From assembly GCF_002159915.1 (NCBI RefSeq), contig NZ_NFJP01000015.1, positions 27,552 through 91,551 on the forward strand: a stretch of 64,000 nucleotides of DNA, in the 5' to 3' direction. Origin of the DNA: Gordonibacter sp. An230 (lineage in GTDB: Bacteria; Actinomycetota; Coriobacteriia; Coriobacteriales; Eggerthellaceae). Made by a program: the position numbers and the translations under genes. The notes under the pieces are model-generated. The model saw only the letters and a list, made by a program, of their open reading frames with translations. It was not told the origin of the DNA and made no database searches. Positions 28,927 through 38,375 of the stretch are shown one piece after another; position 1 is the stretch's first letter, and each line of letters begins with the position of its first letter.

Positions 28927-29247
28927 TCAATTGCCGAAATGGATGCGGCTGAAATCTGCCTTCGAGTGGAGGATGCGCTCTACGTAGACTGTGTTGGTTT
29001 CGTCGTCAACCCAATAGAACGCCGCGTATTTTCCGACAAGGAGTTTTCGCCTCGGTGCATCGGTGAATCCGTACGGTTTTTCGGGGATGCGTGCAGGGAA
29101 GGCGCTCAAGCCACTCGAAATGGACTCCATAAGCTCGTCGATGCGGGCCTGAGCCCTTTCGGTCGAAAAGGTGTATTGCGCCTCGTAGATTGTCAAGAAC
29201 GACAGATCCTCGATGGCCCCTTCCGTGAATGAGACATCATAGCTCAT
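28927..29247 (-). CDS. RelE/ParE-family toxin
   Basis: 106 aa. RelE/ParE fold pattern: MSYDVSFTEGAIEDL, a helical hairpin (IDELMESISSGLSAFP), then RRKLLVGKYAAFYWVDDETNTVYVERILH. Family members either cleave ribosome-bound mRNA or inhibit gyrase; the subtype is not decided. The gene overlaps its antitoxin by 11 bp, the antitoxin being first. Confidence 0.85.
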   Translation of the reverse strand: MSYDVSFTEGAIEDLSFLTIYEAQYTFSTERAQARIDELMESISSGLSAFPARIPEKPYGFTDAPRRKLLVGKYAAFYWVDDETNTVYVERILHSKADFSRIHFGN

Positions 29248-29524
29248 GGTTATCGCCCAGCCTTTGCGCAACGCGGCGGTGCACTTCCGCTTTCGCTTCC
29301 TCGAGAGTGTACGTTTTAGGGTGCTTCTTGTTGTGCTCGACGGCTTCGTCGATCGCCAGTCCCACGTACCTGTCGTAATCGAACGCGGCTGCGTCCATAA
29401 CCACGAGCGACGCGCGGCCGTTCTTCGTGAGGTAGATAGGCTTGCCGGTTTCCTTGGCGAGCGCCTCAATACTGTTGTAGTTGCGGCGGATGTCGGTGGA
29501 GGAGCGGATGATGGGTGCGGACAT
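29237..29524 (-). CDS. Phd/YefM-family antitoxin
   Basis: 95 aa. The N-terminal DNA-binding region is APIIRSSTDIRRNYNSIEALAKETGKPIYL and the beta strand ASLVVMDAAAFD is typical of Phd/YefM. The C-terminal tail should wrap the toxin. AAGGAG precedes the ATG at 29524. A perfect palindrome over the promoter (29553-29576) fits the autoregulation usual in this family. Confidence 0.87.
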   Translation of the reverse strand: MSAPIIRSSTDIRRNYNSIEALAKETGKPIYLTKNGRASLVVMDAAAFDYDRYVGLAIDEAVEHNKKHPKTYTLEEAKAEVHRRVAQRLGDNHEL

Positions 29525-29552
29525 AACGATCTCCTTTTCGCGTATGCTGAGA

Positions 29553-29576
29553 ATAAGCATACTATACTATGCTTAT
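29553..29576 (-). promoter_or_regulatory. Toxin-antitoxin operator/promoter
   Basis: Perfect inverted repeat ATAAGCATA - 6 nt - TATGCTTAT, centred about 40 bases upstream of the antitoxin start. The AT-rich centre includes a TATAGT -10-like hexamer on the minus strand. Confidence 0.75.
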
Positions 29577-29996
29577 GAGTAGATTAAAAGGTGCTTTAAC
29601 GCCATGGCTGGCATAGAGGGAGGGATGCGCGGGTTCCGTCTGGGAGGTTCAGGTTCGGGTGATCGGCAGTCCAGGCCCAATGACCTCAAGTCCGGTTCCT
29701 TTATGCAGATCGCGCGCAACGTCGGGGAATCCCGTTGACTTCAACGCAGCGCGCTGTTTATACTGCAAAGGTTCGCTTTCAAAGCCCCGTGCATGCAGCG
29801 AGAAGCGGAAGCGCTAGCGAGGGAGTCCAGGCCCGAGGCAGCGTGTCGGCGTAGGAACCCGGCATCCGATCGACCTGCGCTTTTGAAACCGATCATCCGT
29901 CGTGTCGCGGCGATTCGGCCTTCGGGCCAAAGCGCCAAGATGCAACGGGAATCCCGCCCCGCACGGCGGGGCAGGACAGGATTTTGGAGGAAGACA
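29577..29996. other. Intergenic region and long rplM leader
   Basis: The rplM promoter at 29735-29764 leaves a leader of about 225 nt before the GTG. It ends in a small GC stem (CCCGCC/GGCGGG) just before the ribosome-binding site, which could mediate autogenous control by L13. No gene is supported. Confidence 0.5.
29735..29764 (+). promoter_or_regulatory. Sigma-70-type promoter of rplM-rpsI
   Basis: TTGACT at 29735-29740, an 18-nt spacer, and TATACT at 29759-29764. This is the clearest -35/-10 pair in the window. Confidence 0.8.
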
Positions 29997-30431
29997 GTGA
30001 AGACGTATTACGCGAAGCCCAACGAAGTTGAGCGCGAATGGGTCTTGATCGACGCCACCGACCAGGTGCTCGGCCGCGTCGCCGCCAAGGCTGCGCAAAT
30101 CCTCAAGGGCAAGCACAAGCCGCAGTACACGCCGCACGTGGACACCGGCGATTTCGTGATCGTCATCAACGCGGACAAGATCCGCGTGACGGGCGCGAAG
30201 GCCGCCGCGAAGACCTACTATCGCCACAGCGGGTTCCCCGGCGGGCTGAAGTCTGAGACCTTCGAGCAGGCCATGGCGAAGCATCCCGAGCGCGTCATCG
30301 AGCACGCTGTCAAGGGCATGCTGCCGAAGAACACGCTGGGTCGCGCCATGGGCAAGAAGCTCAAGGTGTACGCGGGTGCCGAGCATCCGCACATGGCTCA
30401 GCAGCCCCGCGAGATCAAGATGGAGGGTTAA
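29997..30431 (+). CDS. rplM: 50S ribosomal protein L13
   Basis: 144 aa. Typical L13: [47 protein letters not shown] and [13 protein letters not shown]. The GTG start at 29997 is supported by TTGGAGGAAGA upstream and by the family's N-terminus. It forms an operon with rpsI three bases downstream, the usual L13-S9 pair. Confidence 0.97.
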   Translation: MKTYYAKPNEVEREWVLIDATDQVLGRVAAKAAQILKGKHKPQYTPHVDTGDFVIVINADKIRVTGAKAAAKTYYRHSGFPGGLKSETFEQAMAKHPERVIEHAVKGMLPKNTLGRAMGKKLKVYAGAEHPHMAQQPREIKMEG

Positions 30432-30434
30432 CCC

Positions 30435-30827
30435 ATGGCAGGTGAAGCTTTGTACTACGGCACGGGCCGTCGCAAGAACGCTGTCGCCCGCGTGCGTCTC
30501 GTTCCCGGCACCGGCAAGGTCACGATCAACGGTCGCGAGGCTCAGCAGTACTTCGGTCGCGAAGCGCTGGTGAACTACGCGCTGACGCCGTTCAAGGTGA
30601 CGGACACTATCGGCCACTTCGACGTGATCGCCCGCATCAACGGCGGCGGCATTTCGGGACAGGCCGGCGCGCTGCGCCACGGCATCTCCCGCGCCCTGCT
30701 GGAGGCCGGCGACTACCGCGCCGAGCTCAAGAAGGCCGGCTACCTCACGCGCGACGCTCGTATGGTTGAGCGCAAGAAGTACGGCCTGAAGAAGGCCCGC
30801 AAGCGCCCGCAGTTCTCGAAGCGCTAG
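30435..30827 (+). CDS. rpsI: 30S ribosomal protein S9
   Basis: 130 aa. Contains [39 protein letters not shown] and the basic C-terminus [12 protein letters not shown] that reaches the ribosomal P site. It ends at a strong terminator. Confidence 0.98.
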   Translation: MAGEALYYGTGRRKNAVARVRLVPGTGKVTINGREAQQYFGREALVNYALTPFKVTDTIGHFDVIARINGGGISGQAGALRHGISRALLEAGDYRAELKKAGYLTRDARMVERKKYGLKKARKRPQFSKR

Positions 30828-30858
30828 TTCGCTTTCGCGAGCAGCACGCGCGTTTTCC

Positions 30859-30893
30859 AAAAGCGCCCGTCTCGTTGGAGGCGGGCGCTTTTT
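30859..30893 (+). terminator. Rho-independent terminator of rplM-rpsI
   Basis: 11-bp perfect outer stem AAAAGCGCCCG / CGGGCGCTTTT with further pairing CTC-GTTG-GAG inside and a T run at the end. Confidence 0.9.
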
Positions 30894-31121
30894 CGTAGGA
30901 TGGAGGGGACGGATGGCTCAGGGCGGATGGGCAAGGGCTGACGAGGTGCTGATCGTGCATGCACTGGTCGCGTAGCCGCGGTTTCCTGGACGCGGGCTTG
31001 CGCGGTGGCTCATGGAGGAGGGGTCGTTGCTGCACGCGAGGCGGGTGCGAGGGCGCATCGGCGGGCGAGCCGTGCCAACGCTTCTTGGAAGCCGCGGGGT
31101 TTGGAGGGCGATCCGCGAAGC

Positions 31122-32564
31122 CTACTGGGGTTTCTCGATGAGGTTTATCAGCTCTTGCTGCGAATGGATGTCCAGTTTGCGATATATGTGCTGTCGATGC
31201 ATCGAGACCGTGCTTTTGGAAACGCAGAGCGCGGTGCGGATGTAGTCGAGGTTGCGTCCCTTGGCGAACAGGATCATCACCTCGGTCTCTCGGTTCGACA
31301 GTCCGTGTTTTTCTGCGAGCGATGTGCAGCGTTGCATGAACTGTCCGCTTGGGATGCGCTGTCGGCTTGCCGTGAGCTTTTTGAGGTCGCTTTCGGTGAA
31401 CAGCGTCAGATACGAGAGCAGCAGCAGTAGCGTGCTCGTCAGCATGAGCGGGAAATAGAAGGTGGATGCCTCGGACGTCGCGTTCGCAAAGCGCCAGATC
31501 CCGTGCCCTGCGCACGAACCCACGAAAAGGAGCGACTGGGTCAGGCAGAAGACGCGCACGCGCCCCTGCGCGCCTTGTCGGGGCATGCAGAGCACGATAG
31601 CCCAGGAAAAGCACATCGCACACCGAAACACCGCCATGTGGATCGGCAGCCATAATGCGGCGTGAAGCGCCGGGTCGATCGGAGCGAGCGGAAGGAGCTG
31701 CGCGGCGATGCACGCGAAAACCACGACTCGGTAACATGGCGCAAGCCACGAATCGTCTTTGGATCGCGCGGCCGCCATGCCGATGGCCGCTACGCCGAGC
31801 ACCGTTGTGAGCGTGTACAGCCCTTCCCATACGGTGCCGGAGATGGGGATGCCGTTCGCGTCCATCAAGCTGTAGTATCCGATGCGCGCGTTGTCGTGGG
31901 CCACGCCGACGACGGAGAGCGCAGCGCCGAGGCGGATTGCGGGACGCAGCCGTTCCCGGTCGACGCCTGAGAGGAAGGCGGGGGAGGGCGCGGTCCGATC
32001 CGGGGGTTCGTCAGAGGGCAGATCGTCGGCCGAGAGCTTTCGCGAGGCAAGAAACGATCCTAAGAACAGCGCGAGGTACAGGGTGTTCGCCGATTGGGCA
32101 AACTGCTCTGGAAGGAGGGAGACGATGAGCGTGAGCACTGCGGCAAGAATGAACCCCAGGCAGCAAATCGTGACGGAAGGGGCGGCTTTCCGCTTGGCGA
32201 GTTCGGCGAACTCCCCGATGATGCAGAGCGAGACGCATGCGCTCGCTGCGCACGAGCAAGCCGTCGCTGCAAGCGCGTTGTTTCCGGAGAGTGCGGCTTC
32301 CATGATGCCTGCGGCATAGAATGCAGCCACTGCAAGGATGATGAAAGAGCGGCTTCGTCTGAGCGCGCGCAGGATGCGGTTCGGTGCGCAGGCTGCGATC
32401 GCGAAGCAGAGCGTGGAGGCGAGCATCGTCGCGGTGAGGGGCCGCTGTCCGATCTGCTGCGCTTGGAACTGCGAGAACGTCAGGGCCGATTGGAAGCAGA
32501 TGGAAGCTGCGAGAAGCACGTCGCCTTTTCCCATGCGTGGTATCGCTGCCAGAAACGACGGCAT
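31122..32564 (-). CDS. Membrane-bound LuxR-family regulator of the molybdoenzyme operon
   Basis: 480 aa. Many hydrophobic segments (DVLLAASICFQSALTFS to LLLLLSYLTLF), then the LuxR HTH LSNRETEVMILFAKGRN ... KSTVSMHRQHIYRKLDIHSQQELINLIEK. The start at 32564 is the first ATG next to the hydrophobic region; longer frames would run across the divergent promoter. The adjacent oppositely oriented operon is the likely target. In related Eggerthella loci, such regulators sense the substrate of the neighbouring dehydroxylase. Confidence 0.82.
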   Translation of the reverse strand: MPSFLAAIPRMGKGDVLLAASICFQSALTFSQFQAQQIGQRPLTATMLASTLCFAIAACAPNRILRALRRSRSFIILAVAAFYAAGIMEAALSGNNALAATACSCAASACVSLCIIGEFAELAKRKAAPSVTICCLGFILAAVLTLIVSLLPEQFAQSANTLYLALFLGSFLASRKLSADDLPSDEPPDRTAPSPAFLSGVDRERLRPAIRLGAALSVVGVAHDNARIGYYSLMDANGIPISGTVWEGLYTLTTVLGVAAIGMAAARSKDDSWLAPCYRVVVFACIAAQLLPLAPIDPALHAALWLPIHMAVFRCAMCFSWAIVLCMPRQGAQGRVRVFCLTQSLLFVGSCAGHGIWRFANATSEASTFYFPLMLTSTLLLLLSYLTLFTESDLKKLTASRQRIPSGQFMQRCTSLAEKHGLSNRETEVMILFAKGRNLDYIRTALCVSKSTVSMHRQHIYRKLDIHSQQELINLIEKPQ

Positions 32565-32805
32565 GCCGCATCGCCCCCTTTCCCCTCGGCCTTGCCTGCG
32601 GCAAGTGTAGCACATTCGTTCCGTCGTGCATTTCGTGCCTTTCGATGTTGTCGAGAATCCCCAGTTCAAAGGCATTGTGCTAGGAGCACGTATTTTGTCT
32701 TCTCGCGCAAAACGTGTTCCTGGCAGGTTTTGCCGCGCGCACGGAGGCTTTAGGGTTTTGTTCGACTCCGATTGGCAAGGGGCAAGGCGAGATAAGGAGG
32801 AGGCA

Positions 32806-35766
32806 ATGGGCAAGCTTATGCTTTCAAGGCGCAGCTTCGCCAAGGCTGCGGCGGTTACCATGGCGGCAGCGGGCGTTTCCGGCACGGCGAATATCGGCGC
32901 CGCGCTTGCGGAGCAGAGCGCAGACGGCGGCGCTGGCGAGGTGAAGCGCATTCGCTCGTGCTGCCGCGGATGCGGCAAGATGGAGTGCGGCGTGTGGGTG
33001 ACCGTGCGCGATGGCCGCGTCATCAAAACGGAGGGCGACGAGAGCGCGTTCCAGTCGGCTGGCAACCACTGCGCGAAGGGTCAGGCGTCGCTGCAGGCGG
33101 CGTATCATCCGGATCGCTTGCTGTATCCCCTGAAGCGCACCAACCCCAAAGGGGAGGATCCGGGATGGGAGCGCATCTCGTGGGACGAGGCTGTCAAGAT
33201 GGTCGTGCAGGGCATAGAAACATGCCAGGAGAAGTACGGCAACCCCACGTTCTTCGGCATGAGCGGTACCTCGCGCGTGTGGTCGATGGGGGGATATTCC
33301 GCCCTGCCGGCGATTTTCGATAGCCCCAACGCCATCCGTGCCGACCAGATCTGCAAAGGCCCTCGTTATTGGGCGAGCAAGATAAACGACTGCTGGAGCT
33401 GGTACTGGATGGAGACGGTCGGGCGTCCGCGCGTGTACGTGCAGTGGGGCGGCGCCTCGGAGCTGTCGAACTACGACGACAGCTGCCGCACGACCGTCGA
33501 TGTGGCGACGCGCGCCGACAAGCACATCATCGTGGACCCGCGTCAGACGAATCTGGGCAAGGAGGCCGACATCTGGGTGAATCTGCGCCCCGGCACCGAC
33601 GGCGCCGTTGCGAACTGCTGGGCCCAGGTGATCATCGAGAACGACCTCATCGACGATTTGTACGTGCGCAGATGGATGAACGCCCCGATGCTCGTGGTGG
33701 AGGAGGAGAGCTTCGAACCGACCCCGTGCTCGTCCTCGCTGCAGTCCGCGTCCATCAAGACGCGCCTTTTGAAGGAGTCGGACATCAAGGAGGGCGGATC
33801 GGACACGCGCTTCATGGTGGTCAACGAGCTGACCGGAAACTTGAGCTGGTACGATGCCAGCCTCGATACGCCCGGATGGGAGGGCGAGGACTGGAAGCCC
33901 ATGACCGAGGGAACCACGCCCCATCAACCCGGCCTGGATGCGACGGGCCAGAGTCAGGGCTTCCTGCCCAATCGCTCCCAATTTCCCGAAGGCCTGTATC
34001 CGGCGCTGTTCACCGAGGAGGGCGGCCGCGAGGTCGAGCTGAAGGACGGCACGAAGGTGCACGTGCGCACCGTGTGGGAGCGCTACATCGAGTTCCTCGA
34101 AGACTACACGCCCGAGAAGGTGGAGGAGATCAGCGGCGTGAAGGCCGACGTGCTGCGCGAGGCGGCCATCACCTATGCGACGCCGGTCGATCCGGCCACC
34201 GGCTACGGCAACGGCGGCATCCAGTACATGTTGGCCGCCGAACATGCCTGCAACGCGTTGCAGAACCAGCGCGCGTGCGATCTGCTGGTGGGTATCACGG
34301 GCAACATGGACGTCCCCGGGGGTCAACGTGGGGGTACGCTTGCTTGGGACGGCATGATGGACATCTGCACCTCCATCCCCTTCGGGGCCATGGCGATGAA
34401 GCAGTTCAAGTACAAAGACGACGGCAGCCTGCTTCTGGGCTCTGAGCGCTTCCCGCTCATCGGCTCGGATTGCAGCGAGGGATACGCGGATGCGACCAGC
34501 GTGTACGACGCCATCGAGACGGGGAGTCCGTACAAGGTGTCGTGCGGGGCGGGCTCCGCGGGCGACTTCATGAACCAGTCCAACTCCCTGAACGCCTACG
34601 AGCAGCTCAAGAAGCTTGATTTCTGGTGCTCGATCGATCTGTGGCACACTCCCATGGTCGATGGGATCGCCGATGTGGTCTTGCCCGCCGCGCATTGGCT
34701 GGAGATGGACTGCCTGCGCAAGAGCCAAGGCGGCGCGGGTGCCTTGGGCGCAACGGTGAAGTGCATCGAGAGCCCGGGCGAGGCGAAGCCCGATCAGGAG
34801 ATACTCATGCGCTTGGCGAAGGAGAACGGCACGCCGTGGCTTCCCGGTGCGACGCCTGACGAGATGTGGCCGGTCGATAACGCTCTCTACGCCGTGAACA
34901 GCTTCGTTTTGAGCATGGGATTTCGCATCAAGGATTGGGAGGAGTACAAAAAGGAATTCCAGGAGAAGGGCTGGTTCGATCTCAAGGTGGAAAACCCCGA
35001 CCATTGGGGAAGCTATCGCCGTTACGAGACGGGCAACGTCGATTTCGCTGCGAAGAACCCCGGGTGGCGCACCACTACGCACAAGCAGGAGATATGGTCG
35101 ACGGTTCTCGAATCGTGGCTGATCAACGGCGTGCACAACGACGGCAAGCCGGTGAAGCTTCCCGATTCCGACGAGGAGTTTCAGCAAAACGAAGTGTTCC
35201 CCGTCTTCCGAGAGGCCCCGCATAGCCCGGTGGCCGATCCTGACGCCTACAAAGACGACAACGCCTTCCTCATGACCACGGGACGTCGGCAAGGCACCTA
35301 CTTCCACAGCGAGCATCGCCAGCTTCCGTGGTGCCGCGAGCTGTGGCCGGTGCCGCGTTTGGAGATCAACCCTCAGGATGCCGAGCGGCTGGGCATCGAG
35401 CAGGGCGACTGGGTGTGGATCGAAACGGAGCATGGCAAGATTCGCGAGGTTGCGGACCTGTACTACGGCATCGCTCCCGGCGTGGTGAACGCCGAGCATC
35501 AATGGTGGTACCCGGAAGCGAAGCAGCCTGATCGCGGCTTCAAGCTCTCCGGAGTGAACTGCTTGGTAGACCGCCATGCGCAGGATCGCATCATCGGCTC
35601 GTCCAACCTGCGCGCTTATGCGGTGAAGGTGTACAAGGCGACGCCGGAGAACAGTCCGTTCGGCAATCCGGTTCCCTGCATGGACGACGGCACGGAGGTC
35701 ATCCATACAAGCGACGATCCGCGTTTGAAGGACTGGATGCCCGTCTATGAAAGGAGCGGCGAGTAA
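32806..35766 (+). CDS. Mo-bisMGD oxidoreductase, catechol dehydroxylase-like catalytic subunit
   Basis: 986 aa, DMSO-reductase family. Tat signal LSRRSFAKAA (RR 8-9). [4Fe-4S] cysteines 53, 56, 61 and 89 (CRGCGKMEC ... NHCAKG). Long segments resemble what I remember of the Eggerthella/Gordonibacter catechol dehydroxylases (dopamine and hydrocaffeic acid enzymes): VQWGGASELSNYDDSCRTT, DPRQTNLGKEAD, ATGYGNGGIQYML, YFHSEHRQLPWCRELWP, VKVYKATPENSPFGNP. That family removes a hydroxyl from catechol rings; the substrate here is unknown. AAGGAGGAGG precedes ATG. Operon order is catalytic subunit, FeS protein, membrane anchor. Confidence 0.9.
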   Translation: MGKLMLSRRSFAKAAAVTMAAAGVSGTANIGAALAEQSADGGAGEVKRIRSCCRGCGKMECGVWVTVRDGRVIKTEGDESAFQSAGNHCAKGQASLQAAYHPDRLLYPLKRTNPKGEDPGWERISWDEAVKMVVQGIETCQEKYGNPTFFGMSGTSRVWSMGGYSALPAIFDSPNAIRADQICKGPRYWASKINDCWSWYWMETVGRPRVYVQWGGASELSNYDDSCRTTVDVATRADKHIIVDPRQTNLGKEADIWVNLRPGTDGAVANCWAQVIIENDLIDDLYVRRWMNAPMLVVEEESFEPTPCSSSLQSASIKTRLLKESDIKEGGSDTRFMVVNELTGNLSWYDASLDTPGWEGEDWKPMTEGTTPHQPGLDATGQSQGFLPNRSQFPEGLYPALFTEEGGREVELKDGTKVHVRTVWERYIEFLEDYTPEKVEEISGVKADVLREAAITYATPVDPATGYGNGGIQYMLAAEHACNALQNQRACDLLVGITGNMDVPGGQRGGTLAWDGMMDICTSIPFGAMAMKQFKYKDDGSLLLGSERFPLIGSDCSEGYADATSVYDAIETGSPYKVSCGAGSAGDFMNQSNSLNAYEQLKKLDFWCSIDLWHTPMVDGIADVVLPAAHWLEMDCLRKSQGGAGALGATVKCIESPGEAKPDQEILMRLAKENGTPWLPGATPDEMWPVDNALYAVNSFVLSMGFRIKDWEEYKKEFQEKGWFDLKVENPDHWGSYRRYETGNVDFAAKNPGWRTTTHKQEIWSTVLESWLINGVHNDGKPVKLPDSDEEFQQNEVFPVFREAPHSPVADPDAYKDDNAFLMTTGRRQGTYFHSEHRQLPWCRELWPVPRLEINPQDAERLGIEQGDWVWIETEHGKIREVADLYYGIAPGVVNAEHQWWYPEAKQPDRGFKLSGVNCLVDRHAQDRIIGSSNLRAYAVKVYKATPENSPFGNPVPCMDDGTEVIHTSDDPRLKDWMPVYERSGE

Positions 35767-36449
35767 TGACTCAGTACGCGATCCTCACCGATCTCAGTAA
35801 ATGCGTGGGTTGCTTGGCGTGCAGCGTCGCATGCAAGGTAGTGAACGACGTTCCTTTGGGCTCGTATTGGAACAAGGTGCTGCGCGTGGGGCCGAACCCT
35901 CGCACGGAGGGCGGCCAGTGGCCCGATGTGTACATGTACTTCCTCACCATTCAATGCCAGCACTGCAAAGAGCCCGAGTGTGTGAAGGTGTGCCCCACGG
36001 GCGCGACCCATAAGCTCGAGGACGGCACCGTCCAAGTGGACAAAGTCAAATGCATCGGATGCCAGTTCTGCGTGATGGCCTGCCCCTACGGCGTCAGGTA
36101 TCTGAACGAGAGCGAGCGCGTCGTGGAGAAGTGCACGCTGTGCGAGCAGAAGATCGCGCAAGGAGAGCTGCCCCAGTGCGTGAGCCAATGCGGGGGTCGT
36201 GCGCGATGGTTCGGAGACGTTGAGGCGGGAATCGAGAATTTCGAGGGACCCGGAAACAATCCGGATGACCGCTCCTACGACGGCATGTCCTCTTACCGCG
36301 TGCGTTTGGGCGACGCCACGGGAGAAGGCCCCGACTTCCCGGTGAAACCGTACGAGGATTCCGAAGTGCACTACCTGCCTGACGCGGGCAACAAGCCCAG
36401 TTTCATGTACATACTGCGTGGCGAGAAATGGCAAGGGGGAGAGAACTGA
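35766..36449 (+). CDS. Four-cluster ferredoxin subunit (DmsB-like)
   Basis: 227 aa electron-transfer subunit. There are four cysteine groups for [4Fe-4S] clusters: SKCVGCLACSVAC (13-23), IQCQHCKEPECVKVCP, VKCIGCQFCVMACP, and KCTLCEQ ... QCVSQC. Its ATG overlaps the stop of the catalytic gene (TAATG). It should pass electrons from the membrane anchor to the molybdenum site. Confidence 0.93.
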   Translation: MTQYAILTDLSKCVGCLACSVACKVVNDVPLGSYWNKVLRVGPNPRTEGGQWPDVYMYFLTIQCQHCKEPECVKVCPTGATHKLEDGTVQVDKVKCIGCQFCVMACPYGVRYLNESERVVEKCTLCEQKIAQGELPQCVSQCGGRARWFGDVEAGIENFEGPGNNPDDRSYDGMSSYRVRLGDATGEGPDFPVKPYEDSEVHYLPDAGNKPSFMYILRGEKWQGGEN

Positions 36450-37342
36450 TGGAGCTTCAATGGCCTTTGATAGTGTTCACCATTTTGGTGGCGTGGTCTG
36501 CCGGCTTGTTCGCCTCCCAGTGCCTCGTAGCCATAGCGGGCGGTGCCGAGCTTTCTGAAAAGTCCGGCAAAAGCCAGATGATCGCATGGGTAGTGAGCGC
36601 GGTTCTGCTTGTTGCCGGCGGCGTTGCGGTGCTCTTCCATCTGGAGCATTGGGAGCGGATCTTTAACGGGTTCGGGAACGTTACGAGTGGCATCACGCAG
36701 GAGCTCGTCGCCATCGTGGTGCTTGTGATTGTCGCCATCATCTATTTGGCGCAGATGAGGAGGGCCGAGAACGGCGTGCCGGGCAAGGCGATCTGCGTCA
36801 TTGGGATCGTCGCGTCGATCGCTTTGGTCGGGATCATGGCCCACAGCTACCTGATGGCGGCCCGTCCCGCTTGGAACAGCATCGCATGGGTGCTCTACGT
36901 GCTGGGCAACGCGTGCGTTCTCGGCCCTTGCACCATGCTGCTCGCCATGCTCGCCGCTCGCGATAGCGGAACGTCGTCGGCGCGTTTGATCGCTCTCGTC
37001 GGCTCCGTCCTGGCCGTTGCGACGGCCGTGGCGTATGCCGTTGTGCTGCAGGGGGCTGCGAGCTCCATCGTCACCATCGGATACTACTCGGATCCGACGA
37101 TGGTCGCTTTTCCGATGACCGATGTGCCTTCCGTGTTCGCGGGCCAAAGCTTCCTGATCTGGCTGGGGGCCGTCGTCGTGGGCACGCTCGTCCCCCTGGG
37201 ATGCGTGCTCGCAGCCCGCTTCAAAAAAGACGCTCGGTCGCATGCGGTGTTGTACGCGCTTGCAGTGCTGGGCGCTGTCGTCGGAGCAGTGTCCATGCGT
37301 GTTGCGTTCTATACGCTCGGTTTGGGCTTGTTCGTGTTCTGA
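36449..37342 (+). CDS. Quinol-oxidising membrane anchor (DmsC-like)
   Basis: 297 aa with about eight hydrophobic helices (WPLIVFTILVAWSAGLFAS through VAFYTLGLGLFVF), matching DmsC-type anchors of DMSO-reductase-like enzymes. It starts in the stop of the FeS gene (TGATG). It would couple menaquinol oxidation to the reductase outside the membrane. Confidence 0.85.
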   Translation: MELQWPLIVFTILVAWSAGLFASQCLVAIAGGAELSEKSGKSQMIAWVVSAVLLVAGGVAVLFHLEHWERIFNGFGNVTSGITQELVAIVVLVIVAIIYLAQMRRAENGVPGKAICVIGIVASIALVGIMAHSYLMAARPAWNSIAWVLYVLGNACVLGPCTMLLAMLAARDSGTSSARLIALVGSVLAVATAVAYAVVLQGAASSIVTIGYYSDPTMVAFPMTDVPSVFAGQSFLIWLGAVVVGTLVPLGCVLAARFKKDARSHAVLYALAVLGAVVGAVSMRVAFYTLGLGLFVF

Positions 37343-37352
37343 TCCGCCGATG

Positions 37353-37381
37353 CCCCGTCGCTCCGCAAGCGGGCGACGGGG
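37353..37381 (+). terminator. Terminator of the molybdoenzyme operon
   Basis: 9-bp stem CCCCGTCGC / GCGACGGGG with an inner CCGC/GCGG stem, then GTTT. Confidence 0.7.
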
Positions 37382-37386
37382 TTTGC

Positions 37387-37457
37387 CGAGTCCCGCCTCG
37401 TGCGGCCTGCCCTCCCCATCCCCCTTGCAAACGGCAGGCCGCACGAGGCGGGACTCG
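37387..37457. repeat. 25-bp perfect inverted repeat
   Basis: Arms at 37387-37411 and 37433-37457 match over all 25 positions around a 21-nt pyrimidine-rich spacer. It is too long for an ordinary terminator and has no T run. Confidence 0.8.
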
Positions 37458-38322
37458 TCGTCTTCGCACGCTCGATTTTCGTTTTGTTGGGCGATTGGGA
37501 GGGGCGTATCGACGCCACCTTTTCGGCTGGTTCGATGGCTGCGTGTTCGACCTTTGCCTCATGCGCCGGTCACTATTGCGTGCGGATGACGAGACGTGCG
37601 CCCGGTTAGGTGCGGCGGCCTTCCCGCGTAGTCCGCGAGGAGGCCGCCTTCCCATGCCGCGCGCCGTTTCTCGCATGCGCGCGTGCCGACGGTTTAGGGA
37701 CTTGGCAACGCGCGTTGTGTCTAGTGCTTGAGACGACGAATGTTAACGTCGATGCAGTATTGGTGAGCGGGCCTGGCTTCATGGTCGGATATGCATTCCG
37801 CGAAGGTCGGTTTCTCTGTTGCTTGCGATCCGCTTGCGAGCGAGGGTTCGGCTCTCGTGCATCTCTCGAGCAGTTTTTAATTGCTTTCGAGGTCGGGGCG
37901 CGTTATTCGCCCGTCTGCGGAGACGTTGCCGACAAGTTTGACGGCATCCCTTGAAGGGCAAGTTTCGGCGCCGGTCCCTCAAAAATGATGCAAGCGTGCG
38001 AAAGGGAAGGCGAAGGTCGCCGAAGGCAGGCAAGGGTTATTATGCGATTCCTCGTCGGGTGGTTACTTCCAAGTGAGTTCTTGCGTTCATCGAATTGCTT
38101 GTATGATACTAGGTGAAAGGCTGTAAGATAGCCGTTCTTTGCAACCGGGAATGATGAAGGTGCGATCAAGGATTGGGCGAGAGGATCGCGAATGCTTGAA
38201 AGCATGATGGGTGATGGACAATATTGGCCGGAATCCCATATCGCATCGTTTTTTTGTTTTTCAGGCACGATGCAGTTGTTTTACTAATGGAGTCGGTAAC
38301 GGGGAGGGGGTGCGCTTTTTCT

Positions 38323-38328
38323 TATAAT
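38323..38328 (+). promoter_or_regulatory. -10 box upstream of hxlR-type gene
   Basis: Consensus TATAAT 47 bases before the HxlR start. No good -35 hexamer is visible, which suggests activator dependence. Confidence 0.5.
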
Positions 38329-38375
38329 TGCCTGGACTGTTCGCTGGATTGCTCATCGAAGGAAGAGGGCTGTGA

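Larger units (their letters stand above)
37343..38375. other. 1-kb gene-free region between two systems
   Basis: Contains a terminator (37353-37381) and a striking 25-bp inverted repeat (37387-37457). Beyond about 37730 GC drops clearly. The HxlR promoter box TATAAT lies at 38323-38328. A 114-aa plus-strand frame (37610-37954) has no family features and is not called. Confidence 0.5.

Noticed and set aside
37610..37954. 114-aa plus-strand ORF in the 37.3-38.4 kb gap
   Set aside because: It straddles the GC shift, has no good ribosome-binding site or family features, and its composition is unlike that of neighbouring genes.
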